DNA of 64,000 nucleotides from Streptomyces sp. SID8374 (GCF_009865135.1 NZ_WWGH01000001.1:3844001-3908000), one strand, 5' to 3'. Shown: positions 15,058 through 24,078, numbered from the stretch's first letter. Notes: a model not told the origin generated them from the sequence alone. Numbers and translations: made by a program.

Positions 15058-17913
15058 CTACCCCGCCCGGCGGGCCAGCTTCAGCCGGGAGCTGGTGAGC
15101 CCGGCGGCCAGCAGCCCGGCCAGCACCGGGACCACCAGGGCCAGCAGCGCGATGGTCGGCCACGGCAGCACGATCGGAGTGTACGCCGACTCCATCGGAT
15201 CCGCCCGCATCTCCGCCAGGGCCGCCCGCAGGTCGGTCAGGCGCAGCGCGACCGCCGGGACGATCCCCGCCGCCGTCCCCAGCAGCACCCCGGTCAGGGC
15301 GACCACCAGGCACTGGAAGCCGGAGAGCGAACGCCGTACGCCCGGGGGCGCGCCCACCGCGCTGAGGGTGGTGAGGTCGGCCTCCGCGTCGGCCTTGGAG
15401 AGCCCCGTCGTGATGGCGGCGGCGCCCAGGGTCACGACCCCGGCGAAGAGGGCGAGGATCAGCAGGATCGCCTCGTCGTCACCCTGCTGGGCGGGGTCCG
15501 AGGTCATCACGTACGACCGGTTCCCGGCCTGTTCGATCGCCGCGTCGGCCGCCTGCCGCTCGGCGTCGTTCGGCTCGCGGCTCAGCGCGTAGATGCTGCC
15601 GTGGTCCTCGGTGTGCAGGCCGAGCCCGTCGGCGGTGCGCTGCGGCAGGATCATCCGGATGCCCGGGGTCGCCGCGTACCGGTCCGGGGCGACGTACACC
15701 TTCAGCCGGTCCGTGGTGGTGCGGGCCTTGCCGGGGTGCAGGGCCCGGTTCTTCCTGTCCCGGTCGTTGTAGGTGTGGACGGCCTTGAGGGTGACCTCGC
15801 CGTCCTGCGCGTACGCCGAGTTGAGCAGGACGGGCGTGCCCTCGGCGAGGGCCTTCGCCGCCGCCGGGTCGTCGAGTTTCACGTACGACGTGAGCAGCCC
15901 GGCGTCACCGATGACGATCTTGTTGTCGTCGGTGCCGAGGGAGACCGAGGTGAACTGCTCGTCCATGCAGGCGGGGGAGTTCATCAGCCGCTTGTGCTCG
16001 TCGGCGGAGATCCGCAGCGCCAGCTCCTTGGCGCCCTTGCCCTTCAGGGGGCAGGAGTGGGCCTTTCCGGCGGGCTTGACGAGCGTCAGGGTCCCGCAGC
16101 CGTCCTCCTCGTAGTAGACCGAGCAGTCGCTGCCCGCCCAGACCCTGCCGAGGTCGGAACGGCCGCCGCTGACCGGGTAGTTCTGCTCCACGGCGGCCCG
16201 GGCACGGGGCAGGTTGGCCTTCTCGGTGGTGTCGAAGGTCAGCAGCGCCGCCGTGCGCTCGGTCAGGTTGGGCCGCTGGTCGTACGCCTGCTCGGCGGCG
16301 CTGCTGCTGGTGTACGTGGCGATGGCGACGCTGCCCGCGACGGCGGCCATGACGGCGGCGACGGCCGGGGCGGTACGGCCCCGGTTGCGGGCCGCGTCGC
16401 GCAGGGCCATCCGGGGCGTCAGCGGCAGCCGGCGGCCGAGCCGGCCGAGGAAGCCGACGATGACCGGGATGCAGCCGAGGAGGCCCAGTTCGGCGAGGAC
16501 GGAACCGCCCGCGACCAGCTTGGTGCTGCCGCTGAGGCCTCCGTACACCGCGAGGGCGATCCCGGCCACGAGCACGACGGAGCCGACGACCGGCAGGACG
16601 CGGGAGCTGCGGCGGGAGCTGCGCCGGCCGGTGAGCGACTCCAGGACGGACTGGCGGCCCGCCACGATCGCCGGGGCGAGTGCGGCGAGGACACCGGTGA
16701 CCAGGCCGAGCACGGCGATGGCGAGGATCTCCCAGGGCCGGACGGTCAGTTCGCCGAAGCGGCGGCCGGTGAAGTCCTCGATCATCGGGCGGAACAGGGC
16801 GGTGAGACCGAACCCGGCCCCGACGCCGACGACCGCGCCGACCCCGCCGAGCACCGCACCGCCCGCGAGCACCACGGCCCTGACCTGGCTGCGGGTGCCG
16901 CCGCACGAGCCGACCAGGCCCAGCTGGCGGCGCGAACGGCGGGCGCCCACGGCGAACGCCGGACCGGCCAGCAGCACGATCTCCAGGACCGCCATGGCGG
17001 CCACGGTGAGGGCGGCGGCGGTCATCTCCGCGTTGTTCACCTCCCAGTCCTGCCGGTTGGCGGCCATGGGGACCTCGGAGTCCGGCGGCGGGTCCAGGAC
17101 GACCTGCCGGGCCCGTACCACTACGCCCTTCTCATTGGCGGCGAGCACGTCCGGCCAGGTCACACCCGCCCCGGGCGGGCCCTGGACCAGCCACTTCAGG
17201 TCGCTCGCCTGGGGCGGCAGGATCTTCTTGTCGCCGTCGGCGGCCTTCTGCCACGGGGCGACGACCGCGCCGGGGACGGCGAACAGCGACTCGTCCTTCA
17301 GGTCGGCGGGGAGTTCCACCGCGCCGGTGAGGGTGTAGACCTGCTGGGGGCCGCGCACGGTGATGCGGTCGCCCACGGAGAGCCCGGACGCCTTGAGGAA
17401 GGCATCGGTCGCCGCGATCTCGTCCCCGGCCCGCGGGTAGGCGCCGTCGGTCAGTTCGATGCGGCCGCGCAGCAGCGGGTCCGCGACGTCCAGTTCGGTG
17501 ATCTGGGTGTCGGCGATGCCGTGGCGGGTCGTCACGGAAGCGGGCACGGACTGCTCGGTGAGGTACCGCGAGCCCTTCGGGAAGGTCGCCGGTACGTCGA
17601 CGGGCTTCCGCTCGTCCCCGGGAAGCGTCTCCGGGGCGTCCTCCGGCGTCTGCCACATGATGCCGTCGGGCATCTGCTCCAGCCGGACCGGGCCCATCCC
17701 CTGGTCCTCGAAGAGGGCGTCGGCCGCTCCCAGAGCCGCCGTCAGCTCCTCCGCCACGGTGGGCAGGGCGCTGCGGTACGTCAGGTCGGCGGCGGTCACA
17801 CCGAGGACCGGCAGAGCGATCATCGCGACGACGAGGGCGCTGCGGGCCTTGGCCCGCGCCGCGTCACGTCTGGCTATGCGGAAGGCGGCGCGCCATCCGG
17901 AGAAGAGGCTCAC
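15058..17913 (-). CDS. FtsX-like ABC transporter permease
   Basis: A 951-residue permease of the large actinobacterial FtsX/MacB type. An N-terminal helix (SALVVAMIALPVLGVTAADL) is followed by a periplasmic-type domain, a first FtsX core of membrane helices (about 290-500), a second extracellular domain and a final three-helix FtsX module before the C-terminal SSRLKLARRAG. The GTG start at 17913 overlaps the stop of the ATPase gene (GTGA), so the two form one transporter and the permease supplies the whole membrane part. The substrate is unknown; similar systems export lipids or peptides or sense envelope stress. A PadR repressor gene lies upstream and probably controls the operon. Confidence 0.88.
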   Translation of the reverse strand: MSLFSGWRAAFRIARRDAARAKARSALVVAMIALPVLGVTAADLTYRSALPTVAEELTAALGAADALFEDQGMGPVRLEQMPDGIMWQTPEDAPETLPGDERKPVDVPATFPKGSRYLTEQSVPASVTTRHGIADTQITELDVADPLLRGRIELTDGAYPRAGDEIAATDAFLKASGLSVGDRITVRGPQQVYTLTGAVELPADLKDESLFAVPGAVVAPWQKAADGDKKILPPQASDLKWLVQGPPGAGVTWPDVLAANEKGVVVRARQVVLDPPPDSEVPMAANRQDWEVNNAEMTAAALTVAAMAVLEIVLLAGPAFAVGARRSRRQLGLVGSCGGTRSQVRAVVLAGGAVLGGVGAVVGVGAGFGLTALFRPMIEDFTGRRFGELTVRPWEILAIAVLGLVTGVLAALAPAIVAGRQSVLESLTGRRSSRRSSRVLPVVGSVVLVAGIALAVYGGLSGSTKLVAGGSVLAELGLLGCIPVIVGFLGRLGRRLPLTPRMALRDAARNRGRTAPAVAAVMAAVAGSVAIATYTSSSAAEQAYDQRPNLTERTAALLTFDTTEKANLPRARAAVEQNYPVSGGRSDLGRVWAGSDCSVYYEEDGCGTLTLVKPAGKAHSCPLKGKGAKELALRISADEHKRLMNSPACMDEQFTSVSLGTDDNKIVIGDAGLLTSYVKLDDPAAAKALAEGTPVLLNSAYAQDGEVTLKAVHTYNDRDRKNRALHPGKARTTTDRLKVYVAPDRYAATPGIRMILPQRTADGLGLHTEDHGSIYALSREPNDAERQAADAAIEQAGNRSYVMTSDPAQQGDDEAILLILALFAGVVTLGAAAITTGLSKADAEADLTTLSAVGAPPGVRRSLSGFQCLVVALTGVLLGTAAGIVPAVALRLTDLRAALAEMRADPMESAYTPIVLPWPTIALLALVVPVLAGLLAAGLTSSRLKLARRAG

Positions 17914-18719
17914 TTGGCGCCCTCGGTCGATCCGGAGGTTCCGGCCGCACCCGTGGCTCCCGCCGCGAGCAGCGATTCGGCCCCGGTGGTCAGCGTCTGG
18001 TCGACGATCGAACCGTCGCGGAGGAAGACGACCCGGTCGGCCCAGGCCGCGTACCGGGGCTCATGGGTCACCATCACCCCGGCCGCGCCCTGGTCGCAGC
18101 GGGTGCGCAGCAGGGCGAGGACGGCCTCGCCGGTCTCGGAGTCGAGGGCGCCGGTCGGTTCGTCGGCGAGGACGAGGCGCCGGTCGCCGACGAGGGCGCG
18201 GGCGATGGCGACGCGCTGCTGCTGGCCGCCGGACATCTCGTCGGGGAAGCGGTCGGCTATCTCGGTCAGCTTCATCTCGGCCAGTGCGGCGAGAGCTTCC
18301 TTGCGGGCCTTGCGCACGGAGACGCCGTCGAGTTCGCGGGGCAGCGCGATGTTCTCGGCGGCGGTCAGGGCGGGGATGAGGTTGTAGTCCTGGAAGACGT
18401 AGCCGACGCTGCGGCGGCGCAGGGCGGCGACGCCCTTGCGGCCGAGGGCGGCGATGTCCTGGCCCTCGATGATCACCTGGCCGCTGGTGGCGTTGTCGAG
18501 GCCCCCGGCCAGGGTCAGCAGGGTGGACTTGCCGGAGCCGGAGGGCCCCATGACGGCGACCAGCTCACCCGGGTGCACCGAGAGGCTGATCCCGCGCAGG
18601 GCGTGCACCTCGGCGATGCCGGAGCCATGGGTACGGGTCAGGGCCCGCAGTTCGAGTACGGGGTCGCCTGCGGGTGTCCCGGAGGACGGCGGCGGAGGTG
18701 TGGCGGCGGGCAGGGACAT
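17910..18719 (-). CDS. ABC transporter ATP-binding protein (MacB/LolD type)
   Basis: A 269-residue ATPase. Walker A is GPSGSGKST, the Q-loop lies near YVFQDYNLIPALTAAENI, the ABC signature is MSGGQQQRVAIARAL, Walker B is LVLADEPTGALD and the H-loop His is in VTHEP. The N-terminal 20 residues are Pro/Ser-rich. It powers the FtsX-like permease encoded immediately downstream. An 81-bp gap separates it from padR, and all three genes run in the same direction. Confidence 0.92.
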   Translation of the reverse strand: MSLPAATPPPPSSGTPAGDPVLELRALTRTHGSGIAEVHALRGISLSVHPGELVAVMGPSGSGKSTLLTLAGGLDNATSGQVIIEGQDIAALGRKGVAALRRRSVGYVFQDYNLIPALTAAENIALPRELDGVSVRKARKEALAALAEMKLTEIADRFPDEMSGGQQQRVAIARALVGDRRLVLADEPTGALDSETGEAVLALLRTRCDQGAAGVMVTHEPRYAAWADRVVFLRDGSIVDQTLTTGAESLLAAGATGAAGTSGSTEGAK

Positions 18720-18800
18720 GGCGGGTGGTTCCCCCTGAGGCGTGCGTGCGGTTCTGGTACGTGGGGTGGCGAGGCGCGGTGGCGGAAGGCGGGTCCGGGG

Positions 18801-19424
18801 TCAGCGCCGGGCCTTCGTGCGTCCGGCCAGGGACCGGGCCGGGCCCCGGGTAGCCGCCGGGCCGGGTTCGGCCGAGGGCTCGGTGGCGGCGGCTTCGGCG
18901 AGGCGGACGAGCCGCGACTCGCAGTGGTCCAGCCAGCGGGCCTCGGCCTCGGCCTGGAAGATCAGCTGCTCCACCACGAGGAGCCAGGCGACCTCGTCCC
19001 GGTTGGCGGGGACGTCGGCCAGGGCCTGGGCCTTGAGCCGGGTGTAGTCCTGCATGGCCTTGAGCGTGTGGTGGCGCTGGGACTGGATGACCTCGCGGAT
19101 GTCGACACCCGGGGCGCCCACGGCCATGGCGAGCTTGATGGCCAGCTCGTCGCGGGGCGGGTTGGTCCGGTCGACCGGGGTCTCGAACCAGCTGCGCAGC
19201 TCGGCCCGGCCGCCGTCGGTGATCGCGTAGAGGTCGTGCCCGGCCTCGTCGGCCCCCTCCTGCACGACCATGCCGTCGCGCTCCAGACGGCTGAGCGTCG
19301 TATAGACCTGGCCGACGTTGAGGGGCCAGGTGGAGCCGGTGCGGGACTCGAATTCGGTGCGGAGCTGGGAGCCGTACCGAGGGCCCCGCTCCAGGAGGGC
19401 CAGCAGCCCGTGGCGGATCGACAT
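18801..19424 (-). CDS. PadR family transcriptional regulator
   Basis: A 207-residue PadR regulator. The winged helix starts at the very N-terminus (SIRHGLLALLERGPRYGSQL) and continues with PLNVGQVYTTLSRLERDGMV; the C-terminal dimerisation helices follow (to about residue 175) and a Pro/Ala/Arg tail ends it. The start ATG 19424 was chosen because the PadR fold begins directly there and a promoter at 19433-19460 would start the transcript at the ATG, giving a leaderless message. Longer in-frame starts would place that promoter inside the gene. It likely represses itself and the downstream ABC transporter. Confidence 0.88.
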   Translation of the reverse strand: MSIRHGLLALLERGPRYGSQLRTEFESRTGSTWPLNVGQVYTTLSRLERDGMVVQEGADEAGHDLYAITDGGRAELRSWFETPVDRTNPPRDELAIKLAMAVGAPGVDIREVIQSQRHHTLKAMQDYTRLKAQALADVPANRDEVAWLLVVEQLIFQAEAEARWLDHCESRLVRLAEAAATEPSAEPGPAATRGPARSLAGRTKARR

Positions 19425-19460
19425 ACTGAGTATGTATACCGAGTATGTCGCTCCTGGCAA
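19422..19460 (-). promoter_or_regulatory. padR promoter and operator over a leaderless start
   Basis: On the minus strand, -35 TTGCCA (19455-19460) and -10 TATACA (19433-19438) are 16 bp apart, which puts the transcript start at about the padR ATG. Two copies of ATAC-N3-GTAT (19423-19433 and 19436-19446) overlap the -10 box and the start codon; the first extends to the 13-bp palindrome CATACTGAGTATG. This matches the ATAC/GTAT style of PadR operators and implies autorepression. Confidence 0.65.
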
Positions 19461-19518
19461 GTCTCCTGGGGGTACGGCCACGGGGTGGTGGAGGCCGCTC
19501 ACACGGCGTGAAGCGGAA

Positions 19519-20241
19519 TCAGTTCACACGGCGCAGCCGGAAGGCGAGGAAGGCGATTCCGAGCCCGACCAGGGTGAGGCCCGAACCGAGCGAGACCTGC
19601 TGGACCTGACGTACGGCGGCGGCGTCCAGGGCACGTACGGCCGGAGGTCCCTGCTCGCTGAACGCCTCGGGCGGCGGGGTGAAGACCAGCAGGTCGGCGG
19701 CGGCCTCCTCGGACTCGTCCGAGGGTTCCGGCTCGTCCGGTGTCTCGGCCCGCGCCAGCTCCAGCGGGGTCAGCGAACGCCCGGGGCGTGCCTTCCCGGC
19801 CCCGGCCTCGCGCCCGGCCATCGGTGCGGTCGACCCCGACACCTCGACGGAAGCGGAACGGCTGGGAGAGGGCGATGCGGAACCTTCGGGGGCCTCGGCG
19901 CCTTCGACGTCACCGGCGTCCGCGGAGGGGCCGGCGTCGGTCTCGGCCGGCTGCACGGCCCCGCTCGCGCCGGGGGCCTCGGACGGCGGCACGGGCAGGC
20001 CGGGCAGCCCCGAGGGAAGCGTGGCGGCGGGCGAGGCACCCGGCGGAACGGGCGTGACGGCGGGACTCGACGCCCCGGAGGGCGTCGCACTGACGGACGG
20101 CCCGTCGACGGAGGCGGATGCGGAGGTGGATGCGGAGGCGGTCCCGCCCAGCGGCTCCCACGGCCCCAGCGCCGTGCCGACCGCCACCAGCAGACAGACC
20201 GCGCACCTCGACGGCCACACGGCCGGAAGTCCTGGAGCCAT
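19519..20241 (-). CDS. Secreted Ser/Pro/Ala-rich protein with C-terminal membrane anchor
   Basis: About 240 residues. An N-terminal signal segment (CAVCLLVAVGTALGPWEPL) is followed by roughly 170 residues of low-complexity Ser/Ala/Pro/Glu sequence, then a hydrophobic segment (LGSGLTLVGLGIAFLAFRL) and the basic end RRVN. This is the layout of a cell-surface stalk protein held by a C-terminal membrane helix. I recognise no domain and no LPxTG sortase motif. The start MAPGLPAV (20241) places the signal peptide properly, but no ribosome site is obvious. It lies downstream of the kinase gene in the same direction, separated by a hairpin. Function unknown. Confidence 0.65.
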   Translation of the reverse strand: MAPGLPAVWPSRCAVCLLVAVGTALGPWEPLGGTASASTSASASVDGPSVSATPSGASSPAVTPVPPGASPAATLPSGLPGLPVPPSEAPGASGAVQPAETDAGPSADAGDVEGAEAPEGSASPSPSRSASVEVSGSTAPMAGREAGAGKARPGRSLTPLELARAETPDEPEPSDESEEAAADLLVFTPPPEAFSEQGPPAVRALDAAAVRQVQQVSLGSGLTLVGLGIAFLAFRLRRVN

Positions 20242-20351
20242 GAGATCAGCGTCACATGGGCTCCGGCATCCGGCATCCCGGACGGGCGAGGAGGAGATAA
20301 CCGGCCGTTCAGGGGTCGATTGCCACCTCGGAACGGAGATCCACAGGCCCA

Positions 20352-20383
20352 CAGTGATCAGAAACGGTCCTTCAGGACCACTG
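20352..20383 (-). terminator. Hairpin downstream of kinase 1
   Basis: GGTCC (20366-20370) pairs with GGACC (20375-20379) around a TTCA loop. Flanking CAGTG and CACTG can extend the structure with an internal bulge. It lies just after the PASTA kinase stop and may end that transcript. The stem is modest. Confidence 0.4.
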
Positions 20384-20403
20384 GGGAAGCCCGCCCCGTC
20401 GGG

Positions 20404-22047
20404 CTAGGACGGCCGCCCCGTCGAGACCTTCAGCTCGAAGTGGGCGCCGCGTTCGGCGACGGCCGCACCCGAGGACGGGAACTGTCCGACGACCTGGCCC
20501 TCCGCGTACGTGTTGCCGGGCTCCTCGATCTCCTTGATCGTCCACCCGGCGGCCGCCGCGCACTCCTTCGCCGAGAAGATGTCCTTGTAGACGAAGTTGG
20601 GCGCCTGGACCTTCTGCGGGTCGTTGGAGTCCTCGGTGGCGTCCGTGCAGGCCGTCGTCTTCATCGTCCGGTTGCGCTCCGGCGGCCGGTAGCCGTCGTC
20701 CGTCGAGGTCTCGCTGGTGCCCGGGTCGCCGCCCTTGCCCGCCTCGTCGTCCTTGCCGCCGCCCTGGAGCGCGAGGGCGGTGATCAGGCCGCCGACGGCG
20801 AGGAGCGCGACGACGATGGAGCCGACGATGACCGGCATGTTCCGCTTGGACGAGGAGCCGCCCGTGGTGGTGACGGCCGTCTGGTGCTGCGGGTTGATCG
20901 TGTACGGCGGCGGGGTCTGGTGGGCGAGCGGGCCCGGGTAGCCCTGGGCCGCCTGCGGGTAACCGTAGCTCGGCGCGGGAGTGGGGGCCGGCTGGTTGTA
21001 CGGGCCCGACGGGTACGGCGACTGCGGGTGCGGCTGGTACGGCGTCTGGACGCTCTGCGGGGCCGGGGCGGCCTGGTCGACGGGCGGGAACACGGCCGAG
21101 CCGACGCCCGCACCGCTGTTGGCCGGTCCGCCGCCGGCCACGATCGCCGGGGCCCCGGTCTGGCCGCCGGAGGCGTTCAGCACCCGCGAGATCTCGTCCC
21201 GCATCGCCGCGGCGCTCGGGAAGCGCTCGTTCGGGTTCTTCTTCAGAGCGCGGGCGACGAGCGCGTCCACCGCCGGGGTGACCGACCGGTTGATGGTGGA
21301 CGGCGCGACCGGCTCCTCCTGCACATGCGCGTACGCGATGGCGAGCGGCGAGTCCGCGTCGAACGGGATGCGCCCGGTGAGCAGCTGGAAGAGCATGATG
21401 CCGACCGAGTACAGGTCGGAGCGGGCGTCCACACCGCGGCCGAGAGCCTGTTCGGGGGAGAGGTACTGCGGGGTGCCGACGACCATGCCGGTCTGCGTCA
21501 TCGAGGTGACACCGGACTGCATGGCGCGGGCGATGCCGAAGTCCATGACCTTCACGACGCCGCGCTTGGTCATCATCACGTTGCCGGGCTTGATGTCGCG
21601 GTGGACCAGGCCCATCTCGTGGCTGGTCTCCAGCGCGGCCAGCACGTCGGCCGTCACCTTGAGCGCCTTGTCGGCGGGCATCGCGCCGTGCTGCCGGATG
21701 TCGTCGGCCAGGACGGAGCCGAGCGGCTGGCCCTCGACGTACTCCATGACGATGTACGGCATCAGCGCGCCACCGAGCTCGTCCTCGCCGGTGTCGAAGA
21801 CCGAGACGATGTTGGTGTGCTGGAGCTTGGCGACGGCCTGCGCCTCGCGGCGGAACCGCTCGCGGAAGGACTGCTCGCGCCCGAGCTCGGTGTGGAGGGT
21901 CTTGATCGCGACCTGGCGGTCGAGGGCGGAGTCGTAGGCCAGGTAGACGGAGGCCATGCCGCCCTCGCCGAGCAGGTCACGCAGCTGGTAGCGGCCGCCT
22001 GCCACCGCCCCGCCCGCGTAGCGGCCCTGTGCGCCGTCCTGGCTCAT
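20404..22047 (-). CDS. Membrane Ser/Thr protein kinase with one PASTA domain
   Basis: A 547-residue PknB-type kinase. The kinase domain spans about residues 19-285: P-loop GEGGMASVY (27-35), catalytic Lys49 in VAIK, HRDIKPGN with His149 and Asp151, DFGIARA, and activation-loop threonines in SGVTSMTQTGMVVGTPQY. A Pro/Gln/Tyr-rich juxtamembrane region follows, with a transmembrane helix at about 404-428 (IVGSIVVALLAVGGLITALA). One PASTA domain (from about 487, NFVYKDIFSAKECAAAAGW) lies outside and probably binds peptidoglycan fragments. The ATG at 22047 has GGGGGAAG upstream; the longer frame to 24021 is antisense to the other kinase. It is divergent from kinase 2. Confidence 0.92.
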   Translation of the reverse strand: MSQDGAQGRYAGGAVAGGRYQLRDLLGEGGMASVYLAYDSALDRQVAIKTLHTELGREQSFRERFRREAQAVAKLQHTNIVSVFDTGEDELGGALMPYIVMEYVEGQPLGSVLADDIRQHGAMPADKALKVTADVLAALETSHEMGLVHRDIKPGNVMMTKRGVVKVMDFGIARAMQSGVTSMTQTGMVVGTPQYLSPEQALGRGVDARSDLYSVGIMLFQLLTGRIPFDADSPLAIAYAHVQEEPVAPSTINRSVTPAVDALVARALKKNPNERFPSAAAMRDEISRVLNASGGQTGAPAIVAGGGPANSGAGVGSAVFPPVDQAAPAPQSVQTPYQPHPQSPYPSGPYNQPAPTPAPSYGYPQAAQGYPGPLAHQTPPPYTINPQHQTAVTTTGGSSSKRNMPVIVGSIVVALLAVGGLITALALQGGGKDDEAGKGGDPGTSETSTDDGYRPPERNRTMKTTACTDATEDSNDPQKVQAPNFVYKDIFSAKECAAAAGWTIKEIEEPGNTYAEGQVVGQFPSSGAAVAERGAHFELKVSTGRPS

Positions 22048-22404
22048 GACTTGCTTCCCCCTCGGCGGCGCGCATCCCTTGGCACGCGCTGTGATGCACA
22101 CACAATGTTTTTGTAGGACGCGGTCGGGTGCGATCCGGTTCCGTACAACGCGATTACGCGCCAAGTCTGCCCGAGGGGTCCGACACGTCAAGCCGGGTGC
22201 CCGTTCCGTGACCCTACGCACAGGAAGCGTCTCGGAAGCGTTACAGGAAAGGCGTCGATGGCAGGTGCAGGACGCGCCGACCGGTCGGATGATCCGTCCG
22301 GAGCGGAACCTGGGTGTCCGGTGGAGGCTGTAGCGTGACGTGGCAATGCAGCAAGGCACCGTGAGAACCCGCGGACGCGCGGACAGATACGACGGCGAGG
22401 ACTG
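22048..22404. other. 357-bp divergent regulatory region between two kinases
   Basis: There is no gene here. On the minus strand TTGACG (22186-22191) followed 17 bp later by AGACTT is a possible weak promoter for kinase 1. On the plus strand TAGCGT (22331-22336) resembles a Streptomyces -10 box for kinase 2 but lacks a clear -35. The stretch around 22100-22115 is unusually A/T-rich. I see no terminator or repeat. Confidence 0.35.
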
Positions 22405-23997
22405 ATGGCACCCGATTCCGAAGCAAACGGCGGCGGAGTTTCGGATGGCTCCGACGCCTGGGGTGTCGGCGGCGTCGTCGGTGACGGACGCTACCGGATG
22501 ACCTACCGGCTCGGCCGGGGCGGCATGGCAGAGGTGTACGCGGCGGAGGACGTCCGGCTCGGACGTACGGTCGCGGTCAAACTGCTCCGCTCGGACCTGG
22601 CCGAGGACCCGGTCTCCAAGGCCCGCTTCACGCGCGAGGCGCAGTCCGTCGCCGGGCTCAACCACCACGCGATCGTCGCCGTGTACGACTCCGGCGAGGA
22701 CACCGTGGGCGGCCAGACCGTCCCGTACATCGTGATGGAGCTGGTCGAGGGCCGCACCATCCGCGACCTCCTCCTGACCGCCGAGGCACCCCCGCCCGAG
22801 CAGGCGCTGATCATCGTCTCGGGGGTGCTGGAGGCGCTGGCCTACTCGCACCAGCACGGCATCGTGCACCGCGACATCAAGCCCGCCAACGTGATCATCA
22901 CGGACTCCGGCGCGGTCAAGGTGATGGACTTCGGCATCGCGCGGGCGCTGCACGGCGCCCAGTCGACGATGACCCAGACCGGCATGGTCATGGGCACGCC
23001 GCAGTACCTCTCCCCCGAGCAGGCGCTCGGCAAGGCCGTCGACCACCGCTCCGACCTCTACGCGACGGGCTGCCTGCTCTACGAACTGCTGGCGCTGCGG
23101 CCCCCGTTCACCGGTGAGACCCCGCTCTCGGTGGTCTACCAGCACGTCCAGGACATCCCGGTGCAGCCGTCCGAGGTCTCGGACGTGGTGCCGCCGGAGC
23201 TGGACGGGATGGTGATGCGGTCGCTGGCGAAGGACCCGGACGACCGGTTCCAGAGCGCGGAGGAGATGCGCGGGCTGGTCCAGTACAGCCTTCAGATGCT
23301 CCAGGTGCAGGGCGGTCACACGGGGACCTGGAACACCGGTCCGGTGGCGCTCCACGAGGGCGGCCAGACCCCGCCGCACGGGATGACGGGGTCGACCCGG
23401 GCGATGGGCCACCCGGTGCACGGGGACACCTCGCAGGGCCCGATCCTGCCCCCGTACAACCCGGACGACGGCGGCTACGACGGCGGTCAGCGCGGCGGTG
23501 GCGGGCGCAACAAGATGTGGCTGTTCGTGGTGCTCGCCCTGGTCGCGATCGGTGCCGGGGTCGCCTTCGCCATCAGCGCGTCCAAGGGCGACGACAACGA
23601 CAAGCAGCCGGTCAAGCCGTCGCCGTCGGTGAGTTCGTCCGAGGAGACGCCCTCGGAGGAGCCGTCCGAGGAGGAGTCCGAGGAGCCGGAGCAGCCGAGC
23701 GACCCGACGGGCGGCCAGACGCAGCCGAACCCGCCGCCGTACACCCCGCCCCCGACCCGGAGCCAGCCCACGTTCACGCCCTCGCCGACCCCGTCCGACA
23801 ACACGGACGCGGGCACGACGGACGGCAACACCAACGAGGGCAGCAGCGGCGAACCGAGCGGCGACCCCAGCACGCCGACGACCGACCCGGGCACCCCGGG
23901 CGGCGGCAACGGCGGGGAGCCGGGCGGCGGAGCCGGCGGTGGCGACGACGGGGGTACGGGAACGACCCCCGGCTCCTCGGCTGGCCTCACCCCGTAG
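22405..23997 (+). CDS. Membrane Ser/Thr protein kinase without PASTA domains
   Basis: A 530-residue kinase. The kinase domain spans about residues 29-290: RLGRGGMAEVY, VAVKLLRSD, HRDIKPANVII (His155, Asp157), DFGIARALHG, and activation loop STMTQTGMVMGTPQYL. A Gly/His-rich linker leads to one transmembrane helix at about 370-390 (KMWLFVVLALVAIGAGVAFAI). The 140-residue outer part is entirely Ser/Pro/Glu/Gly/Thr-rich with no PASTA or other domain, so the signal sensed is unknown. The ATG 22405 has GAGG just upstream. The kinase cores of this protein and the divergent one are similar, which suggests an old duplication followed by divergence of the sensor part. Confidence 0.9.
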   Translation: MAPDSEANGGGVSDGSDAWGVGGVVGDGRYRMTYRLGRGGMAEVYAAEDVRLGRTVAVKLLRSDLAEDPVSKARFTREAQSVAGLNHHAIVAVYDSGEDTVGGQTVPYIVMELVEGRTIRDLLLTAEAPPPEQALIIVSGVLEALAYSHQHGIVHRDIKPANVIITDSGAVKVMDFGIARALHGAQSTMTQTGMVMGTPQYLSPEQALGKAVDHRSDLYATGCLLYELLALRPPFTGETPLSVVYQHVQDIPVQPSEVSDVVPPELDGMVMRSLAKDPDDRFQSAEEMRGLVQYSLQMLQVQGGHTGTWNTGPVALHEGGQTPPHGMTGSTRAMGHPVHGDTSQGPILPPYNPDDGGYDGGQRGGGGRNKMWLFVVLALVAIGAGVAFAISASKGDDNDKQPVKPSPSVSSSEETPSEEPSEEESEEPEQPSDPTGGQTQPNPPPYTPPPTRSQPTFTPSPTPSDNTDAGTTDGNTNEGSSGEPSGDPSTPTTDPGTPGGGNGGEPGGGAGGGDDGGTGTTPGSSAGLTP

Positions 23998-24008
23998 CAG
24001 CCCGCACG

Positions 24009-24043
24009 GGTCACGCGTCACCTCTTGAGGCGCACGCGTGACC
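24009..24043. terminator. Hairpin terminator built from a repeated 10-mer
   Basis: GGTCACGCGT (24009-24018) pairs with ACGCGTGACC (24034-24043), with an inner CCTC/GAGG stem. It lies between convergent kinase 2 and the phosphotransferase. A second copy of the right arm follows at 24054-24063, within a 20-bp tandem direct repeat (24031-24050 and 24051-24070), so two alternative hairpins are possible. Confidence 0.6.
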
Positions 24044-24078
24044 CTCCAGCCGCACGCGTGACCTCTCGGCCGCCCGTC

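Noticed and set aside
15876..15889. GTTTCACGTACGAC as a possible parS
   Set aside because: Only the left half matches the palindrome, it lies in the permease coding sequence, and the right half is broken.
14977..18387. 1136-codon open frame on the plus strand opposite the ABC transporter
   Set aside because: It is antisense to a clear permease/ATPase pair, Arg/Gly/Val-rich with no domain. Long antisense frames are normal in 70%+ G/C DNA.
23760..23990. Ser/Pro/Gly tail of kinase 2 as a separate gene or frameshifted PASTA domain
   Set aside because: The frame is continuous with the transmembrane helix, and none of the other frames shows PASTA-like sequence.
20404..24021. 1205-codon frame that would extend kinase 1 upstream
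   Set aside because: The upstream 650 codons are antisense to kinase 2 and have no homology. The PASTA kinase has its own ATG and ribosome site at 22047.
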